64,000 bases of DNA from Euclidia mi (Eukaryota; Arthropoda; Insecta; Lepidoptera; Erebidae). The translations under genes were made by a program, and so were the position numbers. Of the stretch, positions 54,598-64,000 are shown piece by piece; positions within the stretch are counted from its first letter, which is position 1; each line of letters begins with the position of its first letter. The notes below the pieces were generated by a model. It was not told where the DNA came from. It saw only the letters and a program-made list of their open reading frames with translations, and ran no database searches. Location of the stretch: positions 4,294,761-4,358,760 of the forward strand of contig OX123200.2 in the NCBI GenBank assembly GCA_944739405.2, read 5' to 3'.

Positions 54598-55025
54598 AAA
54601 CAAAAGTCCCATTAGGTAGGTGTCTAAGAAACGTACAGACATAAACGATGGTGCGGAGTAACTTAGACCACGATGACATGCGTAGTGCGAGTACATAGAT
54701 CGGAGACTCCGCAACCTCAGCAATCACGGGATAAGAAACAGACTTCCGTTCGGGTACATCTTCATCTTCTGCACTGTGGTCAAAGGGTTGCATGGGCCAC
54801 TCTGACGGATCATGGGAAATCCAAGAAGGTCCACGATGCCACAATGGATGATGCAGAAGATTAAGTGGAGTAACACCACGAGACAAGCAATCAGCGGGGT
54901 TCTCAATACCCGCGACGTGATTGAAACAAGTAGCAGGAACAAGTTCAATCAACTTACTAACGCGGTTGGCAACAAAAGTCTGCCAGCGGTGAGGAGAAGA
55001 TGCAGATGTGGATACCCTAGTGAGT
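54598..55025 (-). pseudogene. BEL-3 late RNase H region
   Basis: The reverse frame holds SPHRWQTFVANRVSKLIEL, then NPADCLSRG, then LWHRGPSWI, the conserved end of the BEL RNase H region. The match begins near 55020, just after a break. Residues encoded upstream (55153-55025) look unrelated. The frame runs into the insertion at 54597. Confidence 0.85.
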
Positions 55026-55355
55026 GCATCAGTCGTCTTCAATCCTGCCCTCGGGCCACTACCATCGACTGCCCCCGGCGTTAATCTATCAAACATTAAT
55101 CCATACTTTATTGCCACCCTAGCCCGCATACTCTTTGTACACGTTTTAGACAAAGCAATCGTTCTGAAAGCTCCTTACTTCTCTTTCCAAGGAATTAATA
55201 CTGTTTGGAATTATTTATTCGTAAAGGATTAACGTATATGCTCATAATTATAATATATTATAATGTTAGTTTCGCGAATAACCAGCCAAACTTTCATAAC
55301 TGGAAGTAATCTTAACCGAATTAGGGAGCTTAGTAATATAGAAATAATTTTAAAT
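55026..55355. other. Unassigned DNA
   Basis: No recognisable feature between the BEL-3 break and the SINE. Confidence 0.4.
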
Positions 55356-55590
55356 GTGCAGGGTGCATAGGGTTCCCACCAAGAACTTAGGGTCCCAAGC
55401 CAACCTCACCTGCAAGTGGTGCACCTGCTGATCAACGGACGAGGCTCTGGCAAACAAAATATCCCGATAAGCGGCAATAGGCTCGCCACCTATTACGTGG
55501 GATCAAAACACTGACGAAAAGTGGGCGTTTAATATGCCTCTGCCTGCCCCTTCGGGGAAACAGGCGTGAGTCTATGTATGTATGCAATTT
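55356..55590 (+). mobile_element. SINE with LINE-derived tail, copy 2
   Basis: Forward copy of the family at 51478 and 62665, nearly identical by eye. It ends CCCCTTCGGGGAAACAGG, then CGTGAGTCTATGTATGTATG. The CCC-TTCG-GGG core can fold as a short stem with a UUCG loop. Confidence 0.85.
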
Positions 55591-56432
55591 TAAATGTACG
55601 TTTTTACTTTAGATGAGCAGGTATCAACTGAATAGAGGGGTCAAGCCCATTCTTCACCGTCCTGTTTATACATATACCTATAAGTGAGCGATCCTCCGAG
55701 CCTTGTAAAGTACATATAACCCTTTGTCCCGGGCTAGTAGTCAGTCTTGGGGTGTCATTCAGATCAGGATAAATATTTGATATTTATCACATATTTACAT
55801 ACCTATTAATGAGAAAGTATTTCAGGGCACTTCCTAAAATACTTCGCCGAATTCACTTGACCGCTCACGTTCTAAACAAAATGTCGCGCCGCCGCTCGCC
55901 AGATGAGCGCGCTAAACATAAACATTTATTGTTGATAAGTCGTTAACATGAGTAAGTTGAAGTGATGTTTTTCTTCAACCTTATAAATGACTCTTTTAAG
56001 TCGTATGAATTCTTTGTTGATAATTACTTTCTAATTTATTATACTTAGCAGCGAACATTGTCTATCGTTGAAAAAAACACTTTGTGTATTTTAAACAGGA
56101 TTATTTTAAAAAGTAAATCGATGACATACACATTTTATGAGTTTTCACTGTAGAGGGATTCTATCTACACCGAATGAAATAACAAAAAACATGTATCATA
56201 GTATAAAAATATTTAATTACACGCATACGATAAGCACGTAATCACGGAGCGCGCGAAACAAAGAGTGGCATTTGACATTATTTTTTCGTTCCGGGTTAAC
56301 GATTTTAAGACTCGCTTCGTATTTTTAGCATGAAGAAATGTTCAATGATTTGAATAGAACAGAGAAAAAGAATTTAAAACATTACGTAATAGATAGAAAC
56401 AGTAAATTCAGACCGAGTATAGCGCTGTAACC
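55591..56432. other. Unassigned DNA
   Basis: No supported gene. A GC-rich patch at 55880-55915 (GTCGCGCCGCCGCTCGCC) has no promoter layout that I can recognise. Confidence 0.4.
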
Positions 56433-56503
56433 AAAAAGGGAAAATAGTCACTTGTGCGCGGTCTACGGCATTTCGAAAAAGGGAGAATAGTCACTTGTGC
56501 GCG
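56433..56503. repeat. 28-bp tandem-like duplication
   Basis: The 28 bases beginning AAAAAGGGAAAATAGTCACT at 56433-56460 recur at 56476-56503 with one difference, a 43-bp period. It directly precedes the LINE C-terminal fragment. Confidence 0.75.
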
Positions 56504-56513
56504 CTCAAGCGGT

Positions 56514-56625
56514 TAATGGGAGTGAATGAAGCAAGAGAGGTATGTCAGGATCGTTGCAAATGGTGTTCCGCAGTCTCTGCCTACCCTTCCGGGAAACAGG
56601 CGTGAGTCTATGTATGTATGTTGAT
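56514..56625 (+). pseudogene. LINE ORF C-terminal end with ATGT tail, copy 2
   Basis: The frame reads NEAREVCQDRCKWCSAVSAYP then SGKQA and a TGA within GGCGTGAGTC. It then ends in TATGTATGTATG. This is the same protein end as at 33258-33320, here less damaged. It ties the SINE tails to this LINE. Confidence 0.75.
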
Positions 56626-57214
56626 TGGACTTCTAGTGTACCATAATTTCAAATACCGCAGCCTACGTTTTCAGTGAGATACTCAAACGAAAAAGTCTCT
56701 GTGAACAAATAAATGCATAGTTGAAGACTTGAATTTCATATCTTTCTGTTACCAGATATGAAATCAGAAACTTCAACAATAGCACGAACAATCTTGATTT
56801 CTCCGAGTAAACGACTCAACTTGCAACTAGGTATTCTCAAACTAATATTTTCATTTACCTTTTCTCGCTGACTATCAGTTGTAGTGGAACTAATTTGTAA
56901 CTTATGTATGAACTTTTTTAATCAGGGCGCTAAGAACTAACAAGTTGTACATGACAATTACTCTGTATGTGAAAAGAAGGGTAAGTATTTAAGTTGTGAA
57001 TGTGGCTTTATTACTATCGATACAGGTCGACAGTTCTGTGAAGAGGACTTTGGATATGTCGCAGCTAACTGATTCTATTTCCTTAAATAGCCATTGAATT
57101 TAACAGTTACCTTTTTTACTGAAATATGTATTGATTTACTTAACAATTAGTCGCTAATTTATAGGTATTAGAGATATCGAGTAACAGTATATATACGTAA
57201 ATTGTAAAAGATGT
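56626..57214. other. Unassigned DNA
   Basis: No supported gene or repeat. Confidence 0.4.
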
Positions 57215-57412
57215 TACGATTCGTTCAGTGAGTGAGAATGGCGGCAGTTCAATCCACTTTTCCTTCTCCTCATCCCTCTCCTTTTCCAGTTCTTTAATCC
57301 ATCCAGGTCAGTGACGCAAGTGCAATTATTGACGCTCATGGTGTTCTCAGGCGTCGATAATCGCTTATTACGAGGCGATCTGTCTACTCGTTTGCCTGCG
57401 ATCAAATAAAAC
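57215..57412 (+). mobile_element. Lepidopteran SINE/LINE 3' repeat, copy 2
   Basis: Degraded copy of 51950-52143: ATTCGTTCAGTGAGTGAGA, CTCATGGTGTTCTCAGG, CGATAATCGCTTA, GAGGCGATCTGTCTACTCG and TTTGCCTGCGATC, then an A-rich end. Confidence 0.6.
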
Positions 57413-58431
57413 GTAAAACATTTTAATACAGCAGTAGATTGATAGAGGTATTTGAGCTTAGGTACTTAACGACGTTGATTTTGACATATTTTATGTTACG
57501 AAATAAATATTGCTCTAAAGGGCAATCGTTATATTGATCAATGAGTAGCAACATGACATAAATTTAAAAGAAGCTATTTTGTACTCTGTCTAAACCACAG
57601 ACGTATGTCTGTGGTCTAAACAAATTTCTCAAAAACACAAATAGATATATTATAAATTGATAGCGGCACTAGCAGCTGAGTTTGTCTAATTTTTTACACA
57701 AAATTCATTAGGCCGTCTACGTTTACGTATTTCGCACAAAACATTTACAAGTATTTCTCTGGAATCCCTGGCGAAAAAATCTAGATATCCTACAAGATTT
57801 TGTAAATTTTAATTACGAGTAGTTGAAATGTTTAAAACCATTCAAAATCTGGTAAATCTATATGGAAATATGTGGGCGACTGTACCTACATTTTGCATCC
57901 TGCGACACAACCCATTTATTTAATACTGTCTGTGACTATAACTCAAGTACAAGTGATGTTTCTCACAAAACAATTTCCAGTATTTCTTGGCGACTGTTAT
58001 AAGCTGTACCGATAAAGTAGTATTTCTCCAGAACAATGTCAACTACAACTAGATCAATCGTAGGGAACAATGTGAAAAAGTTACGAATGACGCTTTTCCG
58101 GATAGTGAAGTGCAAAGCTATGGTTTTGCTGAAATGCTACTTTATTGTTGACATACTTTTTGCCGATCATACAACGCGAAACTTTTAGATGAAACGAGCC
58201 AATATCTGGAAAAGAAAATTTTATTTTCGATTAGACATAAGTAATAAGGAATTCCCAGACTTATTTTTATTGCATAAACATGAAAGACTCGCATTTCCAA
58301 TAGACGTAGTGGACTGATTTATAGCCCCCGTTGCAAACATTAAATTAAACAATGAAACATTTTGTAGAAACAGTTCTATTTTCATAACAAGTTCATCATC
58401 CATTGATAATCGTCCATATAAGTTCACTGTC
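57413..58431. other. Unassigned DNA
   Basis: No gene is supported. A small palindrome CCACAGAC/GTCTGTGG with spacer GTAT lies near 57595-57614. The reverse frame at 58221-58439 lacks a known domain. Confidence 0.45.
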
Positions 58432-58682
58432 ATCATCATCAGCCCTGTATATAAACTGTCCCACTGCTGGGCACGGTCCTCTTCTCACTATGAGAAGGTT
58501 CAGGCATGCTCAGATATGCAGGTTTCCTCACGATGTTTTTCCTTCACCGCTAAGCAAGCGATAATTAATAATTTAATACGCACATAACTTCGAAAAGTCA
58601 TTGGTGCGCGCCGTGGATTCGAACCAAAGACCCTCTGCGTAGCACTCCGTCGGTCTCTCCACTAGGCTATCGCTGCTTCAAT
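58432..58682 (-). mobile_element. Full-length tRNA-derived SINE with GAT tail
   Basis: The reverse complement runs from a head (AGTGGAGAGACCGACGGAGT, then GGTCTTTGGTTCGAATCCAC as B box) through AATGACTTTTCGAAGTTATG to GCCCAGCAGTGGGACAGTTT and the GATGATGAT tail. It is the same family as 28122-28447. Confidence 0.88.
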
Positions 58683-59148
58683 CCCTGTGGAACATTAACA
58701 ACTATTTTAAAAAAAGTTTAGGAAAATTGCCAAAAAATTAGGTTAGGTAGTTACTTTCCGAAGCGAAAAAAATATTTTTAATTAATTTTACACAAAAGTA
58801 CCTATTTATTTGTATCTGTTATCTTCATTAAAGCTTAATAAACGTTAGTTTTGCGCTATTCAATAGATGGATCGTCTTTTTCGATAGTGCCAATGACTAT
58901 ACTTAAAAATTGTTCAACAACATAGTCATTGGCACATTTTAGAATCATATTTTTTTCAGATTTTTGATTGTTTCCCGTCAAATTCGCATACAAACAACTT
59001 TAGATTGTATATTTCTTTGCATTTACACCCAACTTACTATGGTACGATCGTACAGAGATAGCAACCTTTCTCTACAAAGTACCCAGAAATCAGGACAGAT
59101 ATCGCTTAAAACAAAGAACTTAGTATAGACAAAAATATTACGAACAAA
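58683..59148. other. Unassigned DNA with a 14-bp inverted repeat
   Basis: GTGCCAATGACTAT at 58887-58900 and ATAGTCATTGGCAC at 58922-58935 are exact reverse complements. A short stretch before 59149 may be LINE 5' sequence but cannot be confirmed. Confidence 0.5.
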
Positions 59149-61680
59149 ATGCTTGTGAGAAAACTTTATGCATGGGCAAACCGTATAAGGCGATACAAAA
59201 AAAGAGTGGATCGGTATTGCCTGAATCGCACATTCCAGAGAGACGAGAGGTGGGTGTACAGAAGATGGGAGCGACCCGAGTCCACGGCCGGTGACGTTGA
59301 TGGGAGTCGACCGGATGATGATGCTACTAATACGTTTTGGCGCAGCATCTGGTCGACACCTGTCAACCACACGGAGAGTGGCTGGATTGAGACTGTTGAG
59401 CGAGTATGCGAACAAATACCAACAATGGAGCCAATATCCATAACAAATGATGATATAGCCAGTGCAGTCCGTTCGTTACCAAACTGGAAATCAGCGGGAC
59501 CGGACGGGCTGCACAATTTTTGGCTCAAATGGCTCCGTAGTTCGCATACTTGCTTAGCATCTCAATTCCAGTCATCACTGGAATCGGGGTCACTACCAGA
59601 TTTTTTAACATCCGGCGTCACTCACCTACTCCATAAGTCTGGTGGTGCCACGGACCCCAAAAATTACAGGCCGATAACTTGTTTGCCAACAATGTATAAA
59701 CTCCTTACATCCATTTTGAGATCGAAATTAACAAAACATGTATTTGATCATTCTATTTTATCTGTTTCTCAAAATGGATGTAGGAGTGGGGCCCGTGGCA
59801 CTAAAGAACTCCTTCTGATAGACATGGCCATTAGCCAACAGGTGCGCCGTAATCGAAAGAATCTATCGACATGCTGGATAGATTACAAGAAGGCTTACGA
59901 CTCCGTGCCACATACATGGCTTTTGAGGGTGCTGGAGTTGTATAAAGTAGATGCAACTCTATGCACCTTTTTAAGGTCATGTATGGGGCAGTGGAGGACT
60001 GTATTGCGCTATCCAGGATGTCGATCGAGTTTGGGTTGCGGTGCTCCAATAAGGATCGAGCGAGGTATATTCCAGGGCGATAGTCTGAGTCCTTTGTGGT
60101 TTTGTTTGGCCCTGAATCCTCTAAGTACCTTGTTAGAGGCTTCAGGGCTAGGCTATCGGATGAGGAGAGGAGGTCAAGTTACATCTCACCTCCTTTTCAT
60201 GGATGACCTGAAATTATTTGCCCCCAACAAATTCCAACTGACTGCATTACTTAAGGTAACCGAAACCTTTAGTAATTCTATCAGGATGGAATTTGGTGTG
60301 GATAAATGTGCGGTCATGCATGTGAAGAGAGGCAGGATTGTGGAATCTGCAGGGATACAACTCTCAGATTCCATACAACTTAGATCCCTCTCCCCAACTG
60401 AGACCTACAAATACCTGGGTATGTCGCAGTCTTTGAATATTTCTGAGACTGACATGAAACAAACGTTGCAGGCTCGGTTCTTTGGCCGCCTGAGAAAAGT
60501 ACTTAACAGTCTTTTATCAGGTGGCAACAAGGTGCGGGCCTGCAACGGGTGGGCCATGCCAGTCCTAATGTATTCCTTCGGCATACTCAGGTGGACCCAG
60601 ACTGAACTAGATGCCCTGGATAGAAAAGTCCGTTCAATGCTGACTGCATCTCGAATGCATCATCCACGCTCATCGGTAATGAGGCTGTACATCCCGCGGA
60701 AATGTGGCGGTCGAGGCTTTTTATGTGCTAAGACCCTCCACAACCGCGAGGTGTGCAACCTCAGAGATTATTTTTTGCAGATGAGTGTGGATCTGCATCG
60801 CGATGTAGTCACAATTGATACCGGACTTACCCCGCTCGCTCTGGCTAAAGAGAACTGGCACAAACCTGCAGTACTTAGTACAGAGGACCGACGGGAAGTA
60901 TGGAGGGGCAAGGAGCTGCATGGACGATTTTACCGGGCCTTACATGGGCCCGATGTAAATTTTAAAGCTTCTATATCCTGGCTGCGATTCGGTGATCTCT
61001 TTGGAGAAACTGAAGGTTTTGTCTTTGCAATTATGGACGAAGTTGTCATGACAAACAACTACCGGAAGTATATTCTGAGGGATGGGACGATTGACATATG
61101 TCGGGCATGTCACCAACCCGGGGAATCCCTCAGGCATATAGTGTCCGGTTGTTCGAGTCTTGCCAACGGTCAGTATTTGCACAGACACAACCAAGTGGCC
61201 AGGATAATCCATCAGCAACTAGCCCTTAAATATAATTTCGTTGATTCAGAGGTACCGTACTACAGATATGTGCCCGACCCAGTTCTCGAGAATGGTCGTG
61301 CATTGTTGTACTGGGATCGGTCTATCATTACAGACAGGACTATTGTAGCCAATAAGCCTGATATTGTAGTGATAGACCGAGCAGAGCGACTCGCAATGTT
61401 AATCGATATCACCATACCGCATGACGGCAATCTCGTGAAGGCAGAAAAAGAGAAAGAGATTAAATATTTGGACTTAGCTCACGAGATTGTTGACATGTGG
61501 GATGTGGATTCGGCGATCATTGTGCCGATAGTCGTGTCGGTAAATGGGCTAATCGCCAAGAGCCTCGATCAACACCTAAAGAGGCTCGCACTAGGCAGCT
61601 GGATCAAGTCCTTGATTCAGAAGGCAGTTCTTCTCGACACGGCACGCATTGTGAGGAAGTTCCTGTCTCTGAGGCCCTAA
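59149..61680 (+). CDS. Dong/R4 ORF: reverse transcriptase and restriction-like endonuclease
   Basis: 843 residues from ATG 59149, with no interruption. The protein nicks DNA and reverse-transcribes the element RNA at the nick. RT has KSAGPDGLHNFWLKWL (about 117), motif A CWIDYKKAYDSVPH with D245, GIFQGDSLSPLWFCLALNPL, and motif C FMDDLKLFA with D352 and D353. A CCHC motif CRACHQPGESLRHIVSGC begins at C651. The endonuclease shows KPDIVVID with D738, LIDITIPHD with D753, and a lysine-rich KAEKEKEIKYLDLA. All expected catalytic residues visible to me are present. Family proteins are usually longer at the N-terminus (DNA-binding fingers), which is absent. Confidence 0.92.
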   Translation: MLVRKLYAWANRIRRYKKRVDRYCLNRTFQRDERWVYRRWERPESTAGDVDGSRPDDDATNTFWRSIWSTPVNHTESGWIETVERVCEQIPTMEPISITNDDIASAVRSLPNWKSAGPDGLHNFWLKWLRSSHTCLASQFQSSLESGSLPDFLTSGVTHLLHKSGGATDPKNYRPITCLPTMYKLLTSILRSKLTKHVFDHSILSVSQNGCRSGARGTKELLLIDMAISQQVRRNRKNLSTCWIDYKKAYDSVPHTWLLRVLELYKVDATLCTFLRSCMGQWRTVLRYPGCRSSLGCGAPIRIERGIFQGDSLSPLWFCLALNPLSTLLEASGLGYRMRRGGQVTSHLLFMDDLKLFAPNKFQLTALLKVTETFSNSIRMEFGVDKCAVMHVKRGRIVESAGIQLSDSIQLRSLSPTETYKYLGMSQSLNISETDMKQTLQARFFGRLRKVLNSLLSGGNKVRACNGWAMPVLMYSFGILRWTQTELDALDRKVRSMLTASRMHHPRSSVMRLYIPRKCGGRGFLCAKTLHNREVCNLRDYFLQMSVDLHRDVVTIDTGLTPLALAKENWHKPAVLSTEDRREVWRGKELHGRFYRALHGPDVNFKASISWLRFGDLFGETEGFVFAIMDEVVMTNNYRKYILRDGTIDICRACHQPGESLRHIVSGCSSLANGQYLHRHNQVARIIHQQLALKYNFVDSEVPYYRYVPDPVLENGRALLYWDRSIITDRTIVANKPDIVVIDRAERLAMLIDITIPHDGNLVKAEKEKEIKYLDLAHEIVDMWDVDSAIIVPIVVSVNGLIAKSLDQHLKRLALGSWIKSLIQKAVLLDTARIVRKFLSLRP

Positions 61681-61840
61681 CCACCGGTGGCTTGGTCCCT
61701 GTACCCGACACCGGTGGGTCTCCGTGGTCCCTTTTATATTTTTAAACGTTTTTTATTTATTAAATGTAGTTTATTAATATAAATTGAATCATGAGAAATA
61801 TGATAAATAAAGGGTATAATAATAATAATATAATAATTGT
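59149..61840 (+). mobile_element. Dong/R4-type non-LTR retrotransposon, probably 5' truncated
   Basis: One long ORF with RT followed by a zinc motif and a restriction-like endonuclease identifies the R4/Dong group. The 3' end is a TAA-repeat stretch (GGTATAATAATAATAATAT at about 61815-61835). Dong elements are known to insert into TAA microsatellites. Sequence upstream of 59149 does not look coding, so the N-terminal domain is probably missing. Confidence 0.88.
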
Positions 61841-62060
61841 AATTTTCTTAAGAAATAAATTTGAGCTCTTTTTATGCTAATTAAACGGCTTTATTAAATA
61901 CGATGTTTTATTTTTATTAATTCCCATGTAAACATAATTCCGACAAAACCATAGAAAATATTATTGAATTTGTATTTTCCTGAGAATTTGTTACTTAGTA
62001 GTAGAAACCGCTTAGGGTGCCAATCATTATACTGTTTACCCTATGTTACTATGTTCGTTA
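61681..62060 (+). other. Dong 3' untranslated region and downstream unassigned DNA
   Basis: CCACCGGTGG is an exact palindrome directly after the stop and ACACCGGTGG follows 18 bases later. Both could fold together. The TAA-rich tail ends near 61840. Sequence to 62060 has no feature. Confidence 0.6.
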
Positions 62061-62067
62061 TTATCTA

Positions 62068-62205
62068 CTAGGGTTTGCCCCCGGTTCCACCCGTGTGAAT
62101 TATCATCTATTGATAAAACCTCCGTTGTGTAGTTCAGTGTGAGTCGGGGTGAGTTGCAGTTGACAATCAGGCAGAAGAGGGACTTTCATTTTATAATCTT
62201 CTTCT
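62068..62205 (+). repeat. RTE-like interspersed repeat
   Basis: TAGGGTTTGCCCCCGGTTCC, ACCCGTGTGAATTATC and GGACTTTCATTTTATAAT resemble the ends of the 29346-29512 repeat. The middle is diverged. Confidence 0.5.
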
Positions 62206-62210
62206 TCTTC

Positions 62211-62450
62211 ACATCAGCCTCAATAGTCCACTGCTGGACAAGGCCTCTCCTTTGAAAGGAGGAATTGGCCTACTATACCACGCTGGCCAGACGGGTTGGT
62301 ATAGGGTTTGTATCAAGTTTTCCTTCTCTTGCAGTGTTGTTCTCTGCATAATATGCTCCCTCTGTCGGCTCTTACGACACCGATGGGATGATATGGGGTG
62401 GTGACATTTCGTATTCTTAATCCGTCACCACACGGTATTTTATAATATGT
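62211..62450 (+). repeat. Interspersed repeat family C, copy 3
   Basis: CATCAGCCTCAATAGTCCAC, TGCTGGACAAGGCCTCTCC, CTACTATACCACGCTGGCC, TATAGGGTTTG, GTCGGCTCTTACGACACCG and GGGTGGTGACATTTCG link it to 39677-39815 and 33680-33850. Its left part resembles a reverse-oriented SINE end. Confidence 0.65.
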
Positions 62451-62664
62451 ACTGATAAATTGTATTGAAGGCTGAATCTCAAGTATCGCAATATGTAGAT
62501 TGTAGATGTGTTTCACTTAACAGGTGTTTTACACGTAAAACGTGTTTTCTTTTGCTTTACTTACATATTGAGGTTCTTGAGATCCAACCTGCTGACAGAC
62601 GGACGGATAGAAGCTTTAGTAATAGGAAACATTAGTTTATTAACAGTCCAGTTATATATCCATA

Positions 62665-62885
62665 TGTGCATAGGGTTCCCACTAAGAACTTAGGGTCCCA
62701 AGCCAACCTCACCTGCAAGTGGTGCACCTGCCGATCAACGGACGAGGCTCTGGCAAAAAAATATCCAGATAAGCGGCAATAGGCTCGCCACCTATTACGT
62801 GGGATCAAAACACAGGCGAAAAGTGGGCGTTTAATATGCCTCTGCCTACCCCTTCGGGGAGTCTATGTATCTATGTATGTATGTA
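62665..62885 (+). mobile_element. SINE with LINE-derived tail, copy 3
   Basis: Nearly identical by eye to 55356-55590, including GGTTCCCACTAAGAACTTAG, GAGGCTCTGGCAAA and CTCTGCCTACCCCTTCGGGG. The CAGGCGT portion of the tail is deleted before GAGTCTATG. The tail is TATGTATGTATG. Confidence 0.85.
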
Positions 62886-63044
62886 TAGTTATATATCCAT
62901 CGGGTATGGAACCCTAGAACCTAGCGGGTGTCGATGTTAGTTCCATGAAACGTGGTTATCGTGTTCGCCAGCAGTTCTTTCATTGCTGTTGTACGTTTAT
63001 CGCTAATTGGTCGCCGCGTGACGCATTTCTATAACTGTTACTCA

Positions 63045-63122
63045 CTACCGGGTGTAATATTACACCACTGCATACCCCTTCGGGGATACAGGCGTGAGTC
63101 TATAAATAAAATAAAATAAAAA
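63045..63122 (+). mobile_element. SINE 3' end fragment
   Basis: GTGTAATATTACACCACTGC, then ACCCCTTCGGGGATACAGG and CGTGAGTCTATAAATAAAAT. The 14-base palindrome GTGTAATATTACAC is also in the 39878-40130 copy, so this is that subfamily, 5' truncated. Confidence 0.75.
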
Positions 63123-63344
63123 TTACTCACTACCATTCTATGTTTCTTGGAAACAGAATACTTACATATACTTACCTTTAAAATATGGAGCAGGGAACTG
63201 CTAGAAGCCAAAAGTCAAAGTCAAAAATTATTTTTTCATTTCGGTCACAATGTAGTAAAAAGTCTAGTTAAATTTCCACAATATTTTTTTTTCTACTGCA
63301 GACTGCTATACGTGCTTGCCGAGGCACGAGGCAAGCGATTATTT

Positions 63345-63405
63345 ACAGTTCAATACGCACATAACTCCAAAAAGCCATTAATGTGCGCCGTGGATTCGAA
63401 TCTGA
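63345..63405 (-). mobile_element. SINE fragment (GAT-tail family)
   Basis: CAATACGCACATAACTCC, AAAAGCCATTAATGTGCGCC and GTGGATTCGAATC match the inner part of the reverse SINE at 58580-58630. Confidence 0.65.
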
Positions 63406-64000
63406 TACCAAAAAGTTGGCACATTTTCTTTTCTAAACCAACTTTTGTCTCCTCGTAAAATATGATTATAGCAGGCTTGTTGTGTTGTTCTGGACCTACA
63501 TCATTATCATGATGCATGCTAGAAACAAGAATAACATCTTTATATTCCTTTGGTTCATAAGACACCATGATGGTTTTAGCTGTAAAACGTGGTAAAACCA
63601 AACAACGAAGTTTCTACTTCCCTTGTCTTATGCGGTAAAAATAATTTGGAATCTTTCTTTTGTTTGATTTGATGGTACCCACAAGTGATTGATTCATTTA
63701 AGATATCTACGAGACAAAGCGTTCTCTTGATTATCAGCAGGTAAATGCCTGTGCAAAGAAGTGAAGTGTGGAGGGACTAAGATTCACGGCAATATCCACC
63801 TCATCAAAATCATAGGAGGTTTATCTCACAGATGCTGGACCGAATGTTTTTTAAGTGACATACTCGTACCTACCTAATACGATATTAATAGCCTCTATGG
63901 CGCACAAATTATGTCCCAAATATTAAAATTGTAAAAAATACCTACTATTCTTACAAAGAACACCCGGGCCAGTATCATAACGACAATTGGCGTATCTGAA
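63406..64000. other. Unassigned DNA to the window end
   Basis: No gene supported. The reverse frame at 63350-63601 overlaps the SINE fragment and has no known domain. Confidence 0.45.

Larger units (their letters stand above)
52430..55025 (-). mobile_element. BEL/Pao remnant BEL-3 (reverse strand)
   Basis: Read on the reverse strand it contains the end of RNase H, then integrase, then an untranslated part, a G6 tract (52803-52808 as C on the forward strand) and a possible 3' LTR to about 52430. Everything upstream of the late RNase H is missing. A 221-bp insertion splits the coding part at 54377-54597. It is a third BEL lineage, distinct in sequence from BEL-1 and BEL-2. Confidence 0.85.

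Noticed and set aside
54590..55153. Whole 187-residue reverse ORF as one protein
   Set aside because: Only the middle (about 55020-54600) matches BEL RNase H; both ends are unrelated flank read in frame.
62313..63601. Small ORFs in both strands
   Set aside because: They overlap SINE copies and have no protein similarity that I recognise.

Overview
The window looks like a transposon-rich, gene-poor stretch of an insect genome, most likely a moth or butterfly. The background is AT-rich and no host exon is recognisable. The short repeats are of types familiar from Lepidoptera, such as tRNA-derived SINEs ending in a GAT-repeat tail after a 'GCCCAGCAGTGGGAC' block. The long elements (BEL/Pao, Ty3/Gypsy, Dong/R4-like, R1-like and CR1/Daphne-like) fit the same host. 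All assignments come from reading the sequence and its translations; no database search was run. Layout from left to right: (1) 600-1299, a reverse-strand LINE 3' end. (2) 1732-8940, an old BEL-like LTR split by a complete Ty3/Gypsy retrotransposon at 1851-8421. The Gypsy element has 323-bp LTRs, a 4-bp target duplication, gag, pol, a primer site, a polypurine tract and a -1 frameshift site. (3) About 8960-13710, an almost complete CR1/Daphne-like LINE with an intact ORF1 and a decayed ORF2. (4) 13.7-20.9 kb, mostly unassigned AT-rich DNA holding a complete hAT-type MITE at 18975-19396. (5) 20916-27197, a BEL/Pao element (BEL-1) with a 5' LTR, intact gag, protease and RT/RNase H, cut off inside integrase. 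(6) 27.2-37.2 kb, SINEs, LINE tails and possible solo-LTR or promoter pieces. (7) 37293-39469, a 5'-truncated R1-like LINE with RNase H that landed inside a SINE. (8) 41651-42500, a LINE remnant fusing an RT C-terminal region to a nuclease-like domain. (9) 42.8-50.3 kb, a second BEL/Pao element (BEL-2) carrying an envelope-like gene downstream of integrase. (10) 52.4-55.0 kb, a reverse-strand BEL/Pao remnant (BEL-3) split by a short insertion. (11) 55-59 kb, SINEs and unassigned DNA. (12) 59149-61840, a Dong/R4-type LINE with one long intact ORF. (13) 61.8-64 kb, more SINE copies. The parts relate through transposition rather than through a host pathway. LTR elements encode gag, protease, RT/RNase H and integrase; LINEs encode RT plus endonuclease; SINEs depend on LINE machinery. 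Two kinds of evidence link them. A SINE family shares its last ~40 bases with the end of a LINE coding region that is also present here. Several elements are inserted into others (Gypsy in a BEL-like LTR, R1-like LINE in a SINE, a short element in BEL-3), which gives a relative order of events. I saw no bacterial-style genes, CRISPR array, rRNA or convincing free-standing tRNA gene.
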